Counted from the stretch's first letter, positions 1-9,158 are shown. The stretch: 64,000 nucleotides of DNA from AP-15 sp963818695 (GCA_963818695.1 CAWFTG010000011.1:682001-746000); one strand, 5' to 3'. A program made the numbers and translations. The notes: generated by a model from the sequence alone, not told the origin.

Positions 1-627
1 CAGCAACAGGCCCGCGGTTGCCAGAAGCGCAGCAATCACGATGGAGCCGATCCCGTCCCAGCGGGGCTCGCCGGTGATCTCGCTGAGCCCGATGCCGAGC
101 GCCGCGACGCAGATGCCGATAAGAGCGGCGCTGTCTTCAAACAGGACGGCGAACACGCTGGGATCCTTGCTGCGGCGGACTGCCGCGTAGATGGCCCTAC
201 CTTTCTGTGATTTCCGAAGTGTCCGCAGGCTGATGAACCACGAAATGCCCTCGGCGACAAAAGCGAAACCGAGAATGGCATAACTGATCCAGGCCTTCTT
301 GATGTGCTCCGGGTGCTGGATCTGGTGGATGCCGTCGAGCAGCGTGGCCCCAGCGCCCAGCCCGAACAGCAGTACCGCCATCAGCAGCGACCAGAAAAAC
401 ACCTCCATGCCATACCCGAACGGATGAGTCTGGTCGGGCGGATAGCCGCTGCGGTGGACGCCTATCAACAGCAAAATCTCGTTCCCGCAATCGATCGTCG
501 AGTGGACCGCCTCGCTCATCATCGATGAGCTGCCGGTGAAAAACGCGGCGCCGTATTTGGCTATCGCTATCGCTGCGTTTGCCGCAAGAGCGGCACCCGC
601 GACAAATCTCAACTCGCTCTGTGCCAT
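1..627 (-). CDS. Cation diffusion facilitator (CDF) family transporter, partial at window edge
   Basis: The minus strand is open from an ATG at 627 to the left edge of the window, so the C-terminal part is missing. About 209 residues are visible. They show the CDF pattern: a first membrane segment, then HSTID (His42, Asp46), the H-x3-D metal site of transmembrane helix 2, and HPFGYGMEVFFW around residues 68-79, typical of the SLC30A9-like branch that exports Zn(II), Fe(II) or similar divalent cations from the cytoplasm by proton antiport. Further hydrophobic stretches follow. The substrate cannot be told from sequence. The ribosome binding site is weak. It is transcribed away from the MmgE/PrpD gene at 813. 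Confidence 0.86.
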   Translation of the reverse strand, partial: MAQSELRFVAGAALAANAAIAIAKYGAAFFTGSSSMMSEAVHSTIDCGNEILLLIGVHRSGYPPDQTHPFGYGMEVFFWSLLMAVLLFGLGAGATLLDGIHQIQHPEHIKKAWISYAILGFAFVAEGISWFISLRTLRKSQKGRAIYAAVRRSKDPSVFAVLFEDSAALIGICVAALGIGLSEITGEPRWDGIGSIVIAALLATAGLLL

Positions 628-812
628 GTCCGGGGAAACATTCAAAGCCGCTCATGGTTCGTCTTCGCGGTACAAGCCGACGCAGGCAGGGCCTTCGATG
701 CTGTCGGTTCTCGGCTGGGCAACCCGGCGCACGGAAGCGTACAACCGAACGCCGTCGAAGCGCGCACCGTTGCGACGGCGCTCCGCCGACCAACTCGCGA
801 AGGGAAAAGCCC

Positions 813-2207
813 ATGTCATTGAGCCGGCAATTCGCAACCTTTGTCGCTACGCTCCGGTACGAAGATTTGCCCACAGGGGTCGTCGACCGCGCCAAAGGTG
901 TCACGTTGCAGGCGCTGAGTTCGGCGCTCGTCGCCCGCGACATGCCGGCGAGCCGCCAGGCACTCGCCTTGATGCAGGAGGAAGAGGTAGGCGGCGGCGG
1001 AGCCGCGACGGTGCTGTGCCACGGCGCCAAGCTCACCAAGGGCGGAGCAGCCTTTGTCAACGCCGAGATGATCTTTGCCGGCGGCAAATGGGACACCTTC
1101 CGCATGCTGACTCATCCCGGCATCGCAATCCTGCCGGCCGCGCTTGCCGCGGCGGAAGTCACGGGCGCTTCCGGCAGGGAGTTCCTGACGGCGGTCGCGG
1201 CGGGCTACGAGGTCATGGAGCGCATGGCCGCCGAGTTTATTCCGACAGTTATGTCGCGCGGCTTTCATGCGGGGCCGGTGTTCGGCATCTTCGGCGCCGC
1301 GGTCGCCGCCGCCAAGCTGGGCGGTCTCGATGCAGACCACATCCACAGCGCGATAGCGCAATGCGTCAATCTGGCCTCGGGCAATCTCGAAGGCGCGCGC
1401 AGCGGCGGCCGTTCATTGCGCGAAGGCGGCGCGGTGCGCAATGCACTGCTCGCCGTAGCATTGGCCAAGCACGCGACACCGAGCGGCGAGACAACATTGG
1501 AAGGCGAGGCCGGCTTTTACCACGCCTATGCCGGCAACAACCGCGGTGAACTACGCTACAGCTTCACCGGGGCAAACCGCACCGACATCTACAAGATCAC
1601 CGAAGGGCTTGGCCACGATTGGGTCTTTCTCGAGACGCTCTACCGCATCTATTCGACTGCCGGCTACAACATCGCCCATGTCGATGTGACTGCGACGCTG
1701 TGCGAGGAGCACAACCTCCGTTACGACGACATCGGCCGCATCGAGGCGCTCGTCAACTGGCTGGAGACCGAATATCCGAGCCCGGCCTTCCCGAGCCGCG
1801 GCATTGACAACCCGCCGCAGGTCGGCAGCACGCAGTATTTCACCGCCTGGGGCGCCGCCCGGCGCAGCTATCCGCTACTGCGCAGCGACCGGCCCGGCCC
1901 CGGTGAGACCGACCCACCCGAGGTGCTCGACCTGATGCACCGCGTAACCCTAATCCCGACCGTGCACCGCACCCTGTTCGGCCCGCGCATCACGGTCTTC
2001 ACCAAGGACGGCCGGCATTTCACAAAAGACGGCACCGGCCGCGAGTTCATCTGGGATTTCGAAGAACAAGCCCGCCGCATCCGCCCCATCACCCCCGGTC
2101 TCGCAATCGGCGACATCCAATTTGCCGAGCTCATCGACACCTGTCGCCACCTCGATCGGGTCGACCGGGCGGCCGCCAGACTGATTTCACAGACCATCCC
2201 CTCCTGA
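813..2207 (+). CDS. MmgE/PrpD family protein
   Basis: A 464-residue protein of the MmgE/PrpD fold, the family of 2-methylcitrate dehydratase, cis-aconitate decarboxylase and many uncharacterised hydrolyase-like enzymes. The order is as expected: an all-alpha N-terminal domain with the run MFxxGKWDTFRMLTHPG near residue 90, the glycine/alanine-rich core, the segment LASGNLEGARSGG, then a C-terminal alpha/beta domain. The ATG at 813 is preceded by GAAGGG at good spacing; the open frame extends upstream, but that part overlaps the divergent transporter promoter. No other prp genes are nearby, so a methylcitrate-cycle role is not supported and the substrate is unknown. Confidence 0.9.
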   Translation: MSLSRQFATFVATLRYEDLPTGVVDRAKGVTLQALSSALVARDMPASRQALALMQEEEVGGGGAATVLCHGAKLTKGGAAFVNAEMIFAGGKWDTFRMLTHPGIAILPAALAAAEVTGASGREFLTAVAAGYEVMERMAAEFIPTVMSRGFHAGPVFGIFGAAVAAAKLGGLDADHIHSAIAQCVNLASGNLEGARSGGRSLREGGAVRNALLAVALAKHATPSGETTLEGEAGFYHAYAGNNRGELRYSFTGANRTDIYKITEGLGHDWVFLETLYRIYSTAGYNIAHVDVTATLCEEHNLRYDDIGRIEALVNWLETEYPSPAFPSRGIDNPPQVGSTQYFTAWGAARRSYPLLRSDRPGPGETDPPEVLDLMHRVTLIPTVHRTLFGPRITVFTKDGRHFTKDGTGREFIWDFEEQARRIRPITPGLAIGDIQFAELIDTCRHLDRVDRAAARLISQTIPS

Positions 2208-2255
2208 GATATAATCGGGCTCCGCGTCGTGGCGATCGAGATACGAGAGAAGCCG

Positions 2256-2561
2256 ATGGCCTACCGCAAAGATCGATACGTCTGGGGGGCCGTCCTATTC
2301 AGAACGACGAGACCGGAAGTTGTCGAAGGCGCGATTATCAGGCGTTCTGAGCGACTTCACTGGACCGGTCAAGCTGCAATGGAAGAGGTTCGCGAATGGG
2401 GCAAAAACCTGTTGCACATTCCACCTGATGAGAAGATCGAATGGCGAAACGTTGAAGGCAATGGCGACATGTCAATAGGGCGGTTCGTCAACCATCCCAA
2501 CTACGTTGCTGTGGTGAGGACGATGTTTCTCCCGGTGGGGAAACCACCTCGGATGAAATAG
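2256..2561 (+). CDS. Hypothetical protein (101 aa)
   Basis: A short, soluble-looking protein, rich in Arg, Glu and Trp (YVWGAVLFRTTRPEVVEGA; WGKNLLHIPPDEKIEW). I do not recognise the family. The ATG at 2256 has GAGAGA just upstream and is preferred over an in-frame GTG at 2229. It lies 48 bases after the MmgE/PrpD stop and might be cotranscribed. Confidence rests on the start signal and on sensible amino-acid composition only. Confidence 0.55.
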   Translation: MAYRKDRYVWGAVLFRTTRPEVVEGAIIRRSERLHWTGQAAMEEVREWGKNLLHIPPDEKIEWRNVEGNGDMSIGRFVNHPNYVAVVRTMFLPVGKPPRMK

Positions 2562-2941
2562 CCCATTCGGACCTCTGCGGCAGCGCCCACCAAAAGCTGC
2601 TTAGTTTGCAAAGCCTGCGGTGGCTGCGATGGCCGGGGTCACGGCGAACCGGCCGTGTCGGTCACTCCTCCGGCATTCCTGCCTTGGCGCAGCCCGGCGA
2701 GTTCCGTGGCTTCGAACACGGGGGCGATTTGGGCACAGGACCCGGTCTGCATTTATTCCGCTCTCTGGCTTGCCGAATCGCGTTCCGCTCGATCCGAGCG
2801 CCTTGGCCGCGTCGCACTGCAGAACATGCCGGGGACAGGACGGCAACTACCGTCGTCTTGACCCTGGGGCAGGGCTAAGGAAGAATTCGCGCGCCGGCTC
2901 TGACGCGGCACACCGAAAAGACGATATACGGAGAAATACAG
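2562..2941. other. Intergenic stretch without a recognised gene
   Basis: 380 bases between the small hypothetical gene and mlaA. Several short frames are open on both strands, but none has a recognisable protein or a good start signal. The last 15 bases carry the mlaA ribosome binding site (GGAGA). I see no terminator hairpin. Confidence 0.5.
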
Positions 2942-3754
2942 GTGCCCGACAACCGTCCCTTTGTTCGGATGGCCAGTCGCGAAGGCAGGTCGCGGGTGGT
3001 CTCGGCGGTCGTCTTGGGATTGGTGTTAGGCTGCGGCGGATGCGCCGGCGCACCTCGCGATGCAACCGTGGCGGATGATGTCGATGCCGAGCATGATCCG
3101 GCGGAGCCCGTCAACAGGGCCATCTTCAAGGCTAACGTCGCAGCCGATCATGCGGTCATGAAACCGGTCGCCCAGGCGTATACCGACCATGTGCCGGAAG
3201 GCGTGCAAAACGGGATTCACAACGTCGTGCAAAACCTCAAAGAACCCGCGGTCGCGGTCAATGACGCACTGCAGGGGAATGTCAAGCAGGCCTGGCAATC
3301 GGTTCAACGGCTCGCGGTCAATTCGACGGCCGGAGTGGCCGGGATTTTCGATGTGGCCGACAAATTGGGAATACCGCCGCACAAGGCGGATTTTGGCCAG
3401 ACCCTGGCGGTTTGGGGCGTCGGAGAAGGCCCGTTCGTCGAGCTGCCATTGCTCGGGCCGTCGAATGCGCGCGACGCGGTCGGTACGGTCGTCGATATGG
3501 CGATGAACCCGCTGACCTTTGTCGGGGGCGCACCGGCGACCTATGCGAGCGTCGCTACCGGGAGCGCGAATGTGGTCGACACGCGTGCTCAACATCTTCA
3601 CGACCTTGACGAGTTGGAGCGCAACTCGCTCGATTATTACGCCACCCTGCGCAGCGTCTACCGGCAACACCGCGATGCCGAGATCAGTGCCGCCAAAGAA
3701 CGGCAACCGCCCGAAGGACAGGTCGACATTTCGGTGCCGGCAACCCCCCCTTGA
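2942..3754 (+). CDS. mlaA: MlaA/VacJ family lipoprotein
   Basis: Outer-membrane lipoprotein of the Mla phospholipid-transport pathway, which removes phospholipids from the outer leaflet of the outer membrane. The 270 residues start with an Arg-rich n-region, a hydrophobic stretch and a lipobox ending in Cys31 (VLGC). Then comes the MlaA signature D-P-x-E-P-V-N-R-x-I-F (residues about 52-62), the stretch DVADKLGI and the F-G-Q-T-L-A-V-W-G-V-G block followed by L-P-L-L-G-P-S. The GTG start at 2942 has GGAG nine bases upstream. In other alphaproteobacteria mlaA often lies with mlaC; here it is followed only by trpF 28 bases on. Confidence 0.92.
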   Translation: MPDNRPFVRMASREGRSRVVSAVVLGLVLGCGGCAGAPRDATVADDVDAEHDPAEPVNRAIFKANVAADHAVMKPVAQAYTDHVPEGVQNGIHNVVQNLKEPAVAVNDALQGNVKQAWQSVQRLAVNSTAGVAGIFDVADKLGIPPHKADFGQTLAVWGVGEGPFVELPLLGPSNARDAVGTVVDMAMNPLTFVGGAPATYASVATGSANVVDTRAQHLHDLDELERNSLDYYATLRSVYRQHRDAEISAAKERQPPEGQVDISVPATPP

Positions 3755-3782
3755 GAGCAGGCTCGGCCCCATATAGCGGGCG

Positions 3783-4430
3783 ATGGGCGTAACCGCGAAG
3801 ATTTGTGGTCTCTCGACAGAGGAGGCGGTCACCGCGGCAAGTGACGGCGGCGCCGCCTATCTCGGCTTTGTGTTCTATCCTCCGAGCCCGCGCGCCGTGA
3901 CGCCGCAACGTGCTGCGCGGCTGTGCGCCGGCATTCCCGCCGGGATCGCGCGGGTCGGCCTTTTCGTCGATGCCGACGATCGGGTGATCGAGGCAGCTCT
4001 AACGGCGGCGCCGATCGACATCCTGCAATTCCATGGCGGCGAAAGCCCGGAACGAGTGGGCGCGATCAAGCGGCGCTTCGGCCGCCCGGTAATGAAGGCG
4101 GTGGCGATCGCCGGGTGCGAAGATGTGCTCGACGCCGCTGGCTACGAGGATGTCGCCGATATTCTGCTGTTCGACGCAAAGCCGCCGCGCCGGCCGGACG
4201 CTCTTCCCGGCGGCAATGGCCTCGCTTTCGACTGGGCGCTGATCGCGGATCGCCAGTGGCGCGCGCCGTGGATGCTGTCGGGCGGGCTGACCGCCGAGCT
4301 CTTGCCGGAGGCGGTGAGAATTTCCGGCGCTGCGGCGGTCGACGTCTCGTCAGGCGTCGAAAGCCGCCCCGGGGTCAAGGACCTCAACAAGATACGCGCG
4401 TTTCTCGCCGCGGCCTCAGCACTTAAGTGA
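3783..4430 (+). CDS. trpF: Phosphoribosylanthranilate isomerase
   Basis: Cytoplasmic TIM-barrel enzyme of tryptophan synthesis: converts N-(5'-phosphoribosyl)anthranilate to the 1-deoxyribulose form. The 215-residue length is normal. Catalytic Cys8 lies in K-I-C-G-L at the N-terminus and the general-acid Asp131 in LLFDAKPP; the phosphate-binding end is W-M-L-S-G-G-L and A-V-D-V-S-S-G-V-E. It is not followed by trpB and trpA, the usual alphaproteobacterial order, but converges on aroC, so the trp genes are split in this genome. Confidence 0.96.
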   Translation: MGVTAKICGLSTEEAVTAASDGGAAYLGFVFYPPSPRAVTPQRAARLCAGIPAGIARVGLFVDADDRVIEAALTAAPIDILQFHGGESPERVGAIKRRFGRPVMKAVAIAGCEDVLDAAGYEDVADILLFDAKPPRRPDALPGGNGLAFDWALIADRQWRAPWMLSGGLTAELLPEAVRISGAAAVDVSSGVESRPGVKDLNKIRAFLAAASALK

Positions 4431-4453
4431 TCCAAAAGCGGCGAAGGCCGGCG

Positions 4454-5530
4454 TCAGACCCCGCCGCCAATAGCGCGATAGCGAAGCAAGTGGTCAGCCA
4501 GGACGCAGGCGACCATCGCCTCGCCGACCGGGACGGCGCGGATGCCGACGCAAGGGTCGTGCCGGCCATGGGTTTCGATCTCGACTTCTTTGCCGTCGAC
4601 ATCGACGGTGCGCATCGGCCGCAGGATCGAACTGGTCGGCTTTACCGCAAAGCGCACGACGATGTCCTGGCCGCTGGAGATCCCGCCCAGGATGCCGCCG
4701 GCGTTGTTCGACAAAAACACGACCCGGCCATCCTCGATCCGCATCTCGTCGGCGTTCTCCTCACCCTTGAGCGAGGCCGCCGCAAAACCGGCGCCGATCT
4801 CAACCCCCTTGACGGCGTTGATCGTCATCAGCGCGCGGGCGAGATCGCCGTCCAGTTTGTCGTAGACCGGCTCGCCGAGCCCGGCAGGAACGCCGCTTGC
4901 GACGATCTCGATGACTGCGCCGGCGGAGGAGCCAGCCTTTCGCACACCGTCCAGATAATCGGCCCAGCGCCGCGCCGCGGCAGCATCCGGGCACCAGAAC
5001 GGGTTCTCCCCGGTGGCGCGCCAGTCCCAAGCGCTGCGGTCGATCGCATGCGGCCCGATCTGCACGAGCGCCCCGCGGATCGTCACCCCCGAACCGAGGA
5101 TCTTCCGCGCGACGGCTCCCGCGGCGACCCGCGAGGCGGTCTCGCGCGCCGAGGCGCGTCCGCCGCCGCGGTAATCGCGAATTCCGAATTTTTTCCAATA
5201 AGTGTAGTCGGCGTGGCCTGGACGGAACCGGTCAGCGATGTTGCGGTAATCCTTCGAGCGCTGGTCGGTATTTTCGATCAACAGCTGTATCGGCGTGCCG
5301 GTTGTCACCCCGTCGAAGGTGCCGCTCATGATGCGCACCAGATCGGCTTCGCGGCGCTGCGTCGTGTAGCGCGACTGGCCGGGTTTACGCTTGTCGAGCC
5401 ACTGTTGAATGTCGGGTTCGGAAAGCGGCAGCCGCGGCGGCACGCCGTCGACGACGACACCGATCGCCGGCCCGTGGCTTTCGCCCCAGGTCGTGAAACA
5501 AAACAGTGTGCCGAACGAATTGCCCGCCAT
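4454..5530 (-). CDS. aroC: Chorismate synthase
   Basis: Last step of the shikimate pathway: anti-1,4-elimination of phosphate from EPSP to give chorismate, with reduced FMN as cofactor. The 358 residues show the three family blocks: G-E-S-H-G-P-A-I-G near residue 16, the central R-G-G-G-R-A-S-A-R-E-T block, and R-x-D-P-C-V-G-I-R-A near residue 325. Length and start are typical. It is the last gene of a minus-strand run and converges on trpF with a 23-base gap, which brings an early and a late aromatic-amino-acid gene side by side. Confidence 0.98.
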   Translation of the reverse strand: MAGNSFGTLFCFTTWGESHGPAIGVVVDGVPPRLPLSEPDIQQWLDKRKPGQSRYTTQRREADLVRIMSGTFDGVTTGTPIQLLIENTDQRSKDYRNIADRFRPGHADYTYWKKFGIRDYRGGGRASARETASRVAAGAVARKILGSGVTIRGALVQIGPHAIDRSAWDWRATGENPFWCPDAAAARRWADYLDGVRKAGSSAGAVIEIVASGVPAGLGEPVYDKLDGDLARALMTINAVKGVEIGAGFAAASLKGEENADEMRIEDGRVVFLSNNAGGILGGISSGQDIVVRFAVKPTSSILRPMRTVDVDGKEVEIETHGRHDPCVGIRAVPVGEAMVACVLADHLLRYRAIGGGV

Positions 5531-5535
5531 CGCCC

Positions 5536-5922
5536 TTAGGAATTCGACCGCATCAGCTGGCCAAGTTGCTGTTTCAACCGGTCGAAGTCCACCGGTTTGG
5601 TCAGGAAGTCTGCGGCGCCCAGTTCGTCCGCGCGATGCCTGCGCTCGTCGTCGCCGTAAGCGGTCACCATCAAGACCGGCAGCTCCGGCCGCAGCCGCCT
5701 CACTTCCCTCAGCAAATCCAAGCCGTCCATCCCCGGCATGTTGATGTCGGATAAGATCACGATCAGCTCGGGGCGGATCTCGGTGAGCCGGCGCAAGGCT
5801 TCTTCGCCCGAGTTCGCGAAATGGAGCACGTACCGTCCTTGCCGCACCTCTCTCCGAAAACGTTGGCGGAACAGATCGGCGATGTCGGGCTCGTCGTCGA
5901 CGATCAGGATGCTAAAACTCAT
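5536..5922 (-). CDS. Single-domain response regulator (receiver only)
   Basis: A 128-residue CheY-like receiver with no output domain. The acidic pair is at residues 9-10 (VDDE), the phospho-acceptor Asp59 is in LSDINMPGMDG, the switch Thr87 in VMVTAYG, and Lys109 in LTKPVDF. I chose ATG 5922, which starts directly with the receiver fold, over an upstream frame extension with no family support. The gene lies between DUF1491 and aroC on the same strand. A lone receiver may act as a phosphate sink or by protein contact; the nearby kinase (6305-7909) is a possible but unproven partner, because that kinase has its own regulator. Confidence 0.92.
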   Translation of the reverse strand: MSFSILIVDDEPDIADLFRQRFRREVRQGRYVLHFANSGEEALRRLTEIRPELIVILSDINMPGMDGLDLLREVRRLRPELPVLMVTAYGDDERRHRADELGAADFLTKPVDFDRLKQQLGQLMRSNS

Positions 5923-5950
5923 ACGCTCACGTCTACTGTTCGGCCGTCCC

Positions 5951-6289
5951 TCAAACAACTCTCCCGTCTACCACGTTTCCGACCTCCCGATGCTCGATCT
6001 CGACGACCCAGATGTCCGGATCTCGCTGCCGTTGACGGGCTATGTAAGCATCCGCATCGGCCTCGGTGACCGGGGCGGGACCAGTTGCCCGCATCCACAC
6101 AAGCTCGCCGTCCTGTCCACGCGCCTGCATCAGCACCGAACAGCCCTCGGCGACGCCACCGTTGAGCTTGAGCAGTATAGCGCCGGCATCGTCATCGCCA
6201 CGGGCCAACACGGCGATCGGGATCGCGGCAAGATCACACCGCCGGATCAGCGCCTTGACCCATATCCCGCTCTTTAGCCTCGGTTCCAA
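5951..6289 (-). CDS. DUF1491 family protein
   Basis: A 112-residue cytoplasmic protein matching by eye the alphaproteobacterial DUF1491 family: it opens M-E-P-R-L-K-S-G-I-W-V and contains A-I-L-L-K-L-N-G-G, W-M-R-A-T-G-P-x-P-V, A-D-A-Y-I-A-R-Q and the late D-P-D-I-W-V-V-E-I-E. The function of the family is unknown. It lies 15 bases downstream of the histidine kinase and 28 upstream of the lone receiver gene, all on one strand and probably in one transcript. Confidence 0.88.
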   Translation of the reverse strand: MEPRLKSGIWVKALIRRCDLAAIPIAVLARGDDDAGAILLKLNGGVAEGCSVLMQARGQDGELVWMRATGPAPVTEADADAYIARQRQRDPDIWVVEIEHREVGNVVDGRVV

Positions 6290-6304
6290 TGGGCGGGACC
6301 CGGC

Positions 6305-7909
6305 TCAGCCGCGCTCGGGCGCCAAGGGCAGGCGAACGCGGATAGCCAATCCTTGCGGCTCCAGATTTTTCGCTTCGATCGTCCCGCCCATTGCTTCGAC
6401 GTTGCGGCGAGCAATCCACAATCCAATCCCGAAATAGCTCGACGCCGCGTCGCTGGCCGGCTCGGCGCGACGCTCGGAGTAGTAGCGGTCGAAGATGCGC
6501 TCGAGCTGCTCTGCAGGAACTCCTGGACCCTGATCGGATACCGAGAGGCGAGCAAACCGGCCATCGCGGGCCAAATCGACCAGGATTTCGCTACCGGCCG
6601 GAGAAAACGAAACGGCATTCTCGATCAGGTTTTCGACGACGGTCTCGATCATCTCTTCAGTGCCCAGCACGTACAACCCGGGCAAAAGGTCTGCCGAGAT
6701 CGTCAGGTCATGACTGGCGAGAATGATTGAAACGTCGTGGCTAGCAAGGACTCCGGACCGAACCTGGATTAGGCCGCCGATCACGCGGCCGAGATCGACC
6801 GGCACACGCGGCTCGGCGATCAGATCGGCGGTCGCTTCATCGAGCCGGCGCGCCGAGGCGATCAGCCCGTCGAGCCGGTCAAGCGAGTGTTCGACAACGC
6901 CGAGCGCCCGCTGTGCGCGCTGATTGTCTTGCGGCAAGGCGCGCCGCAATGGCTCGATCGATTGGCGGATGACCGCAATCGGCGTCTTGAAAGCGTGGGT
7001 ATTGTCTTCCGCCGTTTGCCGGATGTCCGCGGCGGAGCGATGCAGGGCCTCTACCATCCGATCAAACTCGGCCGCGACGTCGGCCAATTCGGGCAGGTTG
7101 TAGCGGTCGGCGAACGATCCTGCGTCTGGCCCTTGCTCGCGAATGCGGCGGGCGCGCAGCGAAAAGCGGCGCAGTCCGCCGCGTACGCTCAGCAACGTCG
7201 CAAAGGTAATGGCTGCCATCATCATATAGATCACCGCCGCGACGATGACCGGCGGTGTCGCCCAATAGGGCTGGCCTAAATGAGCGCCCGGGAAAGCATC
7301 CTCGGAAAACGACGCTACGACTGCCCAGCAGCCTGCTGTCGTCGACACGGGGGTTACTGCTGTGACTATCTCCTCGCCGCCAGTCGGCCGGTGATAAATC
7401 AGTGAGAACGGCATTTCGTCCCTGCAGTTCTCGGAGAGACGGTTGAGCACGCCCTGATTGGCCAGTGTATCACGCTCCGCCTCCAGATTGCTCGGCGCGA
7501 CCGGAGGCCAGGAGGCTACATAATAAAACCCTTTCATTCCGTTCTGATTGGAGGCCGGCTGCAACAGCAACTTTATGGTCGTCACCTCGCCGGCATACCG
7601 CGCGAGATCGCGGCCAATCTCCGGCAGCGCGGAAGGATCGGCGTTCCTCAGCAATGGCAGCAAGGATTGGCTGATCGTGCGCCCTTCGGCGCGAACGCTG
7701 CGCAACAGCAGTTCTTGGCTCGTCTCGTGGGCGGAGCGGAACTCGATGTAGAGGAATACCGGAACCAGTACGAAGACGACCCCGAGAAAGGCGGTCTTGG
7801 CCGTAATCGACCATGCCCAGTGGATACCGCGGAGCGCCTTAGCTTTCTGCGGTCCAGCGGTATCCAAAACCAGCGTAGTTTTCGATGTGGTCGAAACCTG
7901 GGTCGACAT
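6305..7909 (-). CDS. Membrane sensor histidine kinase
   Basis: Inner-membrane sensor kinase of a two-component system. With the start at 7909 it has two transmembrane helices (about 38-56 and 220-241) around a periplasmic sensor region, a HAMP-like linker, an unusual H-box D-N-T-H-A-F-K-T-P-I-A-V with His305, then the HATPase blocks: N-box E-N-L-I-E-N-A-V, D-Q-G-P-G-V-P and G-I-G-L-W-I-A-R. The start is uncertain. ATG 7909 makes the gene overlap the 3' end of its regulator by 71 bases and lacks a ribosome site; TTG 7867 or CTG 7873 would still precede the first helix. Pairing with the regulator upstream is clear from the overlap. The ligand is unknown. Confidence 0.91.
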   Translation of the reverse strand: MSTQVSTTSKTTLVLDTAGPQKAKALRGIHWAWSITAKTAFLGVVFVLVPVFLYIEFRSAHETSQELLLRSVRAEGRTISQSLLPLLRNADPSALPEIGRDLARYAGEVTTIKLLLQPASNQNGMKGFYYVASWPPVAPSNLEAERDTLANQGVLNRLSENCRDEMPFSLIYHRPTGGEEIVTAVTPVSTTAGCWAVVASFSEDAFPGAHLGQPYWATPPVIVAAVIYMMMAAITFATLLSVRGGLRRFSLRARRIREQGPDAGSFADRYNLPELADVAAEFDRMVEALHRSAADIRQTAEDNTHAFKTPIAVIRQSIEPLRRALPQDNQRAQRALGVVEHSLDRLDGLIASARRLDEATADLIAEPRVPVDLGRVIGGLIQVRSGVLASHDVSIILASHDLTISADLLPGLYVLGTEEMIETVVENLIENAVSFSPAGSEILVDLARDGRFARLSVSDQGPGVPAEQLERIFDRYYSERRAEPASDAASSYFGIGLWIARRNVEAMGGTIEAKNLEPQGLAIRVRLPLAPERG

Positions 7910-8558
7910 CGCGGAATTTTTTGCGGATACGCTTGATGAAGGTGCGTACATTGGCGCGATACCCCTCGGAGCCGTGTCCAGCGATGAAGTTTTTGCCGTG
8001 GACTAGATCGTAAATCTCGCGGTAGCCGACATCCTGCCCTACTTTCTCGGCCAGCAGGGTGAGGATCTTGAATTCCGTCAGGGTGAGGTCGAGAATCCGG
8101 CCCGCCCAGACCGCCCGGCTAACATCGAAACGCAGGGTAAGCCGACCTAGCTGCAGCGCCGAAGCCCGCGGCGGGTCCGGCTCGCTGGACGGCCGGCCGC
8201 CCTCGGCGATCAACTGCAGACGCTTGAGCAGGATTGGCAGACGGCGGGACTTGTCGATGAAATCAACTGCGCCGCTCTCGAGCGCCGCCTCCTCATAGAT
8301 ATCGTCAGACAGTACCGTCAGGAAAATGACTGGGATCGCCGCCCCGGCGGCCCGGATTTGACGCAGCACATCAAGGCCCGTCAGATTGGGCATGCGCCAA
8401 TCCAGCAGCATCACGTCGGCGCCGCCGCCCTGATCGAGATAGGCAAGCACATCGCGCCCATTCGCAAAACTGGTGACCTCGTAACCTTCGTCGATCAGAT
8501 TGAGACCGAGCGACTCGCGAAAGAGATCGTCATCGTCGACGAGAAGAAGATGCGCCAT
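7839..8558 (-). CDS. Two-component response regulator, receiver plus winged helix
   Basis: A 239-residue regulator. The N-terminal receiver has Asp9/Asp10, phospho-acceptor Asp53 in M-L-L-D-W-R-M-P, Thr81 and Lys103 (I-D-K-S, a divergent K-P loop). From about residue 130 a winged-helix DNA-binding domain follows, with L-T-L-T-E-F-K-I-L-T-L-L and the C-terminal E-N-Y-A-G-F-G-Y-R-W, an OmpR-like end. It starts at ATG 8558, 13 bases after the lipoprotein gene upstream, and its end overlaps the kinase reading frame, so the pair is likely translated together. Confidence 0.93.
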   Translation of the reverse strand: MAHLLLVDDDDLFRESLGLNLIDEGYEVTSFANGRDVLAYLDQGGGADVMLLDWRMPNLTGLDVLRQIRAAGAAIPVIFLTVLSDDIYEEAALESGAVDFIDKSRRLPILLKRLQLIAEGGRPSSEPDPPRASALQLGRLTLRFDVSRAVWAGRILDLTLTEFKILTLLAEKVGQDVGYREIYDLVHGKNFIAGHGSEGYRANVRTFIKRIRKKFRDVDPGFDHIENYAGFGYRWTAES

Positions 8559-8570
8559 CGGCGAACCGGC

Positions 8571-9158
8571 TTAGCCGCCTCGAGAGGCGATTAAGGAACG
8601 CCAGCATTCCTGCTGTCGCGCCACCTCGGCGCCCTCGCCCTTAAAGGAGTAATGCAGCGTTCGCATGCTGCCGCTGCGCAGGTCGAGGTAAAAGAACAGG
8701 TCGAGCTCGCAGCTTCCCGTCTTGTAGCGCCAGACTGTCGCCGGCGGTTCGTCCGATTTCTCCGTGGCCGGCCCCAAGAGGCGCATCGCCCCGGATTGGT
8801 CCAGCCCGATCAGTTCGGCTTGCGAAGGGATCTGGCCCTGTCGGCCCGGTGAGGGCGACGGCGCCGCCAAGCCGGAAGATGGGGAGGAGCTCTCCGGACC
8901 GGCCGTACCCTCGGTCGGTTCTCCACTCGACGCCGGAGCCTGATTGCTGGCCGACGGCGGCGGGGACGGCTTGCGGGCCGGTCGCGGAGCGGCGCTGTGC
9001 ACGCCTGGGGTCTCCGCAGGCGGCGGCAGCGGGTGAACCGCCGAGGTCTGGGGCGGCGGCGGTCCCTCTGCGGCGCATGACGCGAGAACACCCGCTCCCA
9101 GGCAGAGCAGAGCGGGGTAGACGACCGACAATCGCCGCTCTCCAATGATCGATCGCAC
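8571..9158 (-). CDS. Predicted lipoprotein with proline-rich linker
   Basis: A secreted lipoprotein of about 195 residues. A short signal peptide ends in G-V-L-A-S-C, then a Pro/Ser/Ala-rich linker of roughly 85 residues, then a compact C-terminal domain (L-I-G-L-D-Q-S-G-A-M-R-L-L-G-P; W-R-Y-K-T-G-S-C-E-L-D-L-F-F-Y-L-D). That C-terminal pattern resembles small OmlA/BamE-like proteins found in alphaproteobacteria, but I cannot name a family. GTG 9158 has GAGGCGG upstream; TTG 9191 and an internal TTG are alternatives. It lies just upstream of the two-component pair and may be cotranscribed. Confidence 0.72.
   Translation of the reverse strand: MRSIIGERRLSVVYPALLCLGAGVLASCAAEGPPPPQTSAVHPLPPPAETPGVHSAAPRPARKPSPPPSASNQAPASSGEPTEGTAGPESSSPSSGLAAPSPSPGRQGQIPSQAELIGLDQSGAMRLLGPATEKSDEPPATVWRYKTGSCELDLFFYLDLRSGSMRTLHYSFKGEGAEVARQQECWRSLIASRGG

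Noticed and set aside
3783..5530. A tryptophan or aromatic-amino-acid operon.
   Set aside because: trpF and aroC are convergent and no other trp or aro gene is present, so they cannot share a transcript.
4427..5539. Long plus-strand open frame opposite aroC.
   Set aside because: It mirrors aroC codons exactly, has no family likeness and is a GC-rich antisense shadow; the same holds for large frames opposite ahcY, addA, the FAAL and the sensor kinases.
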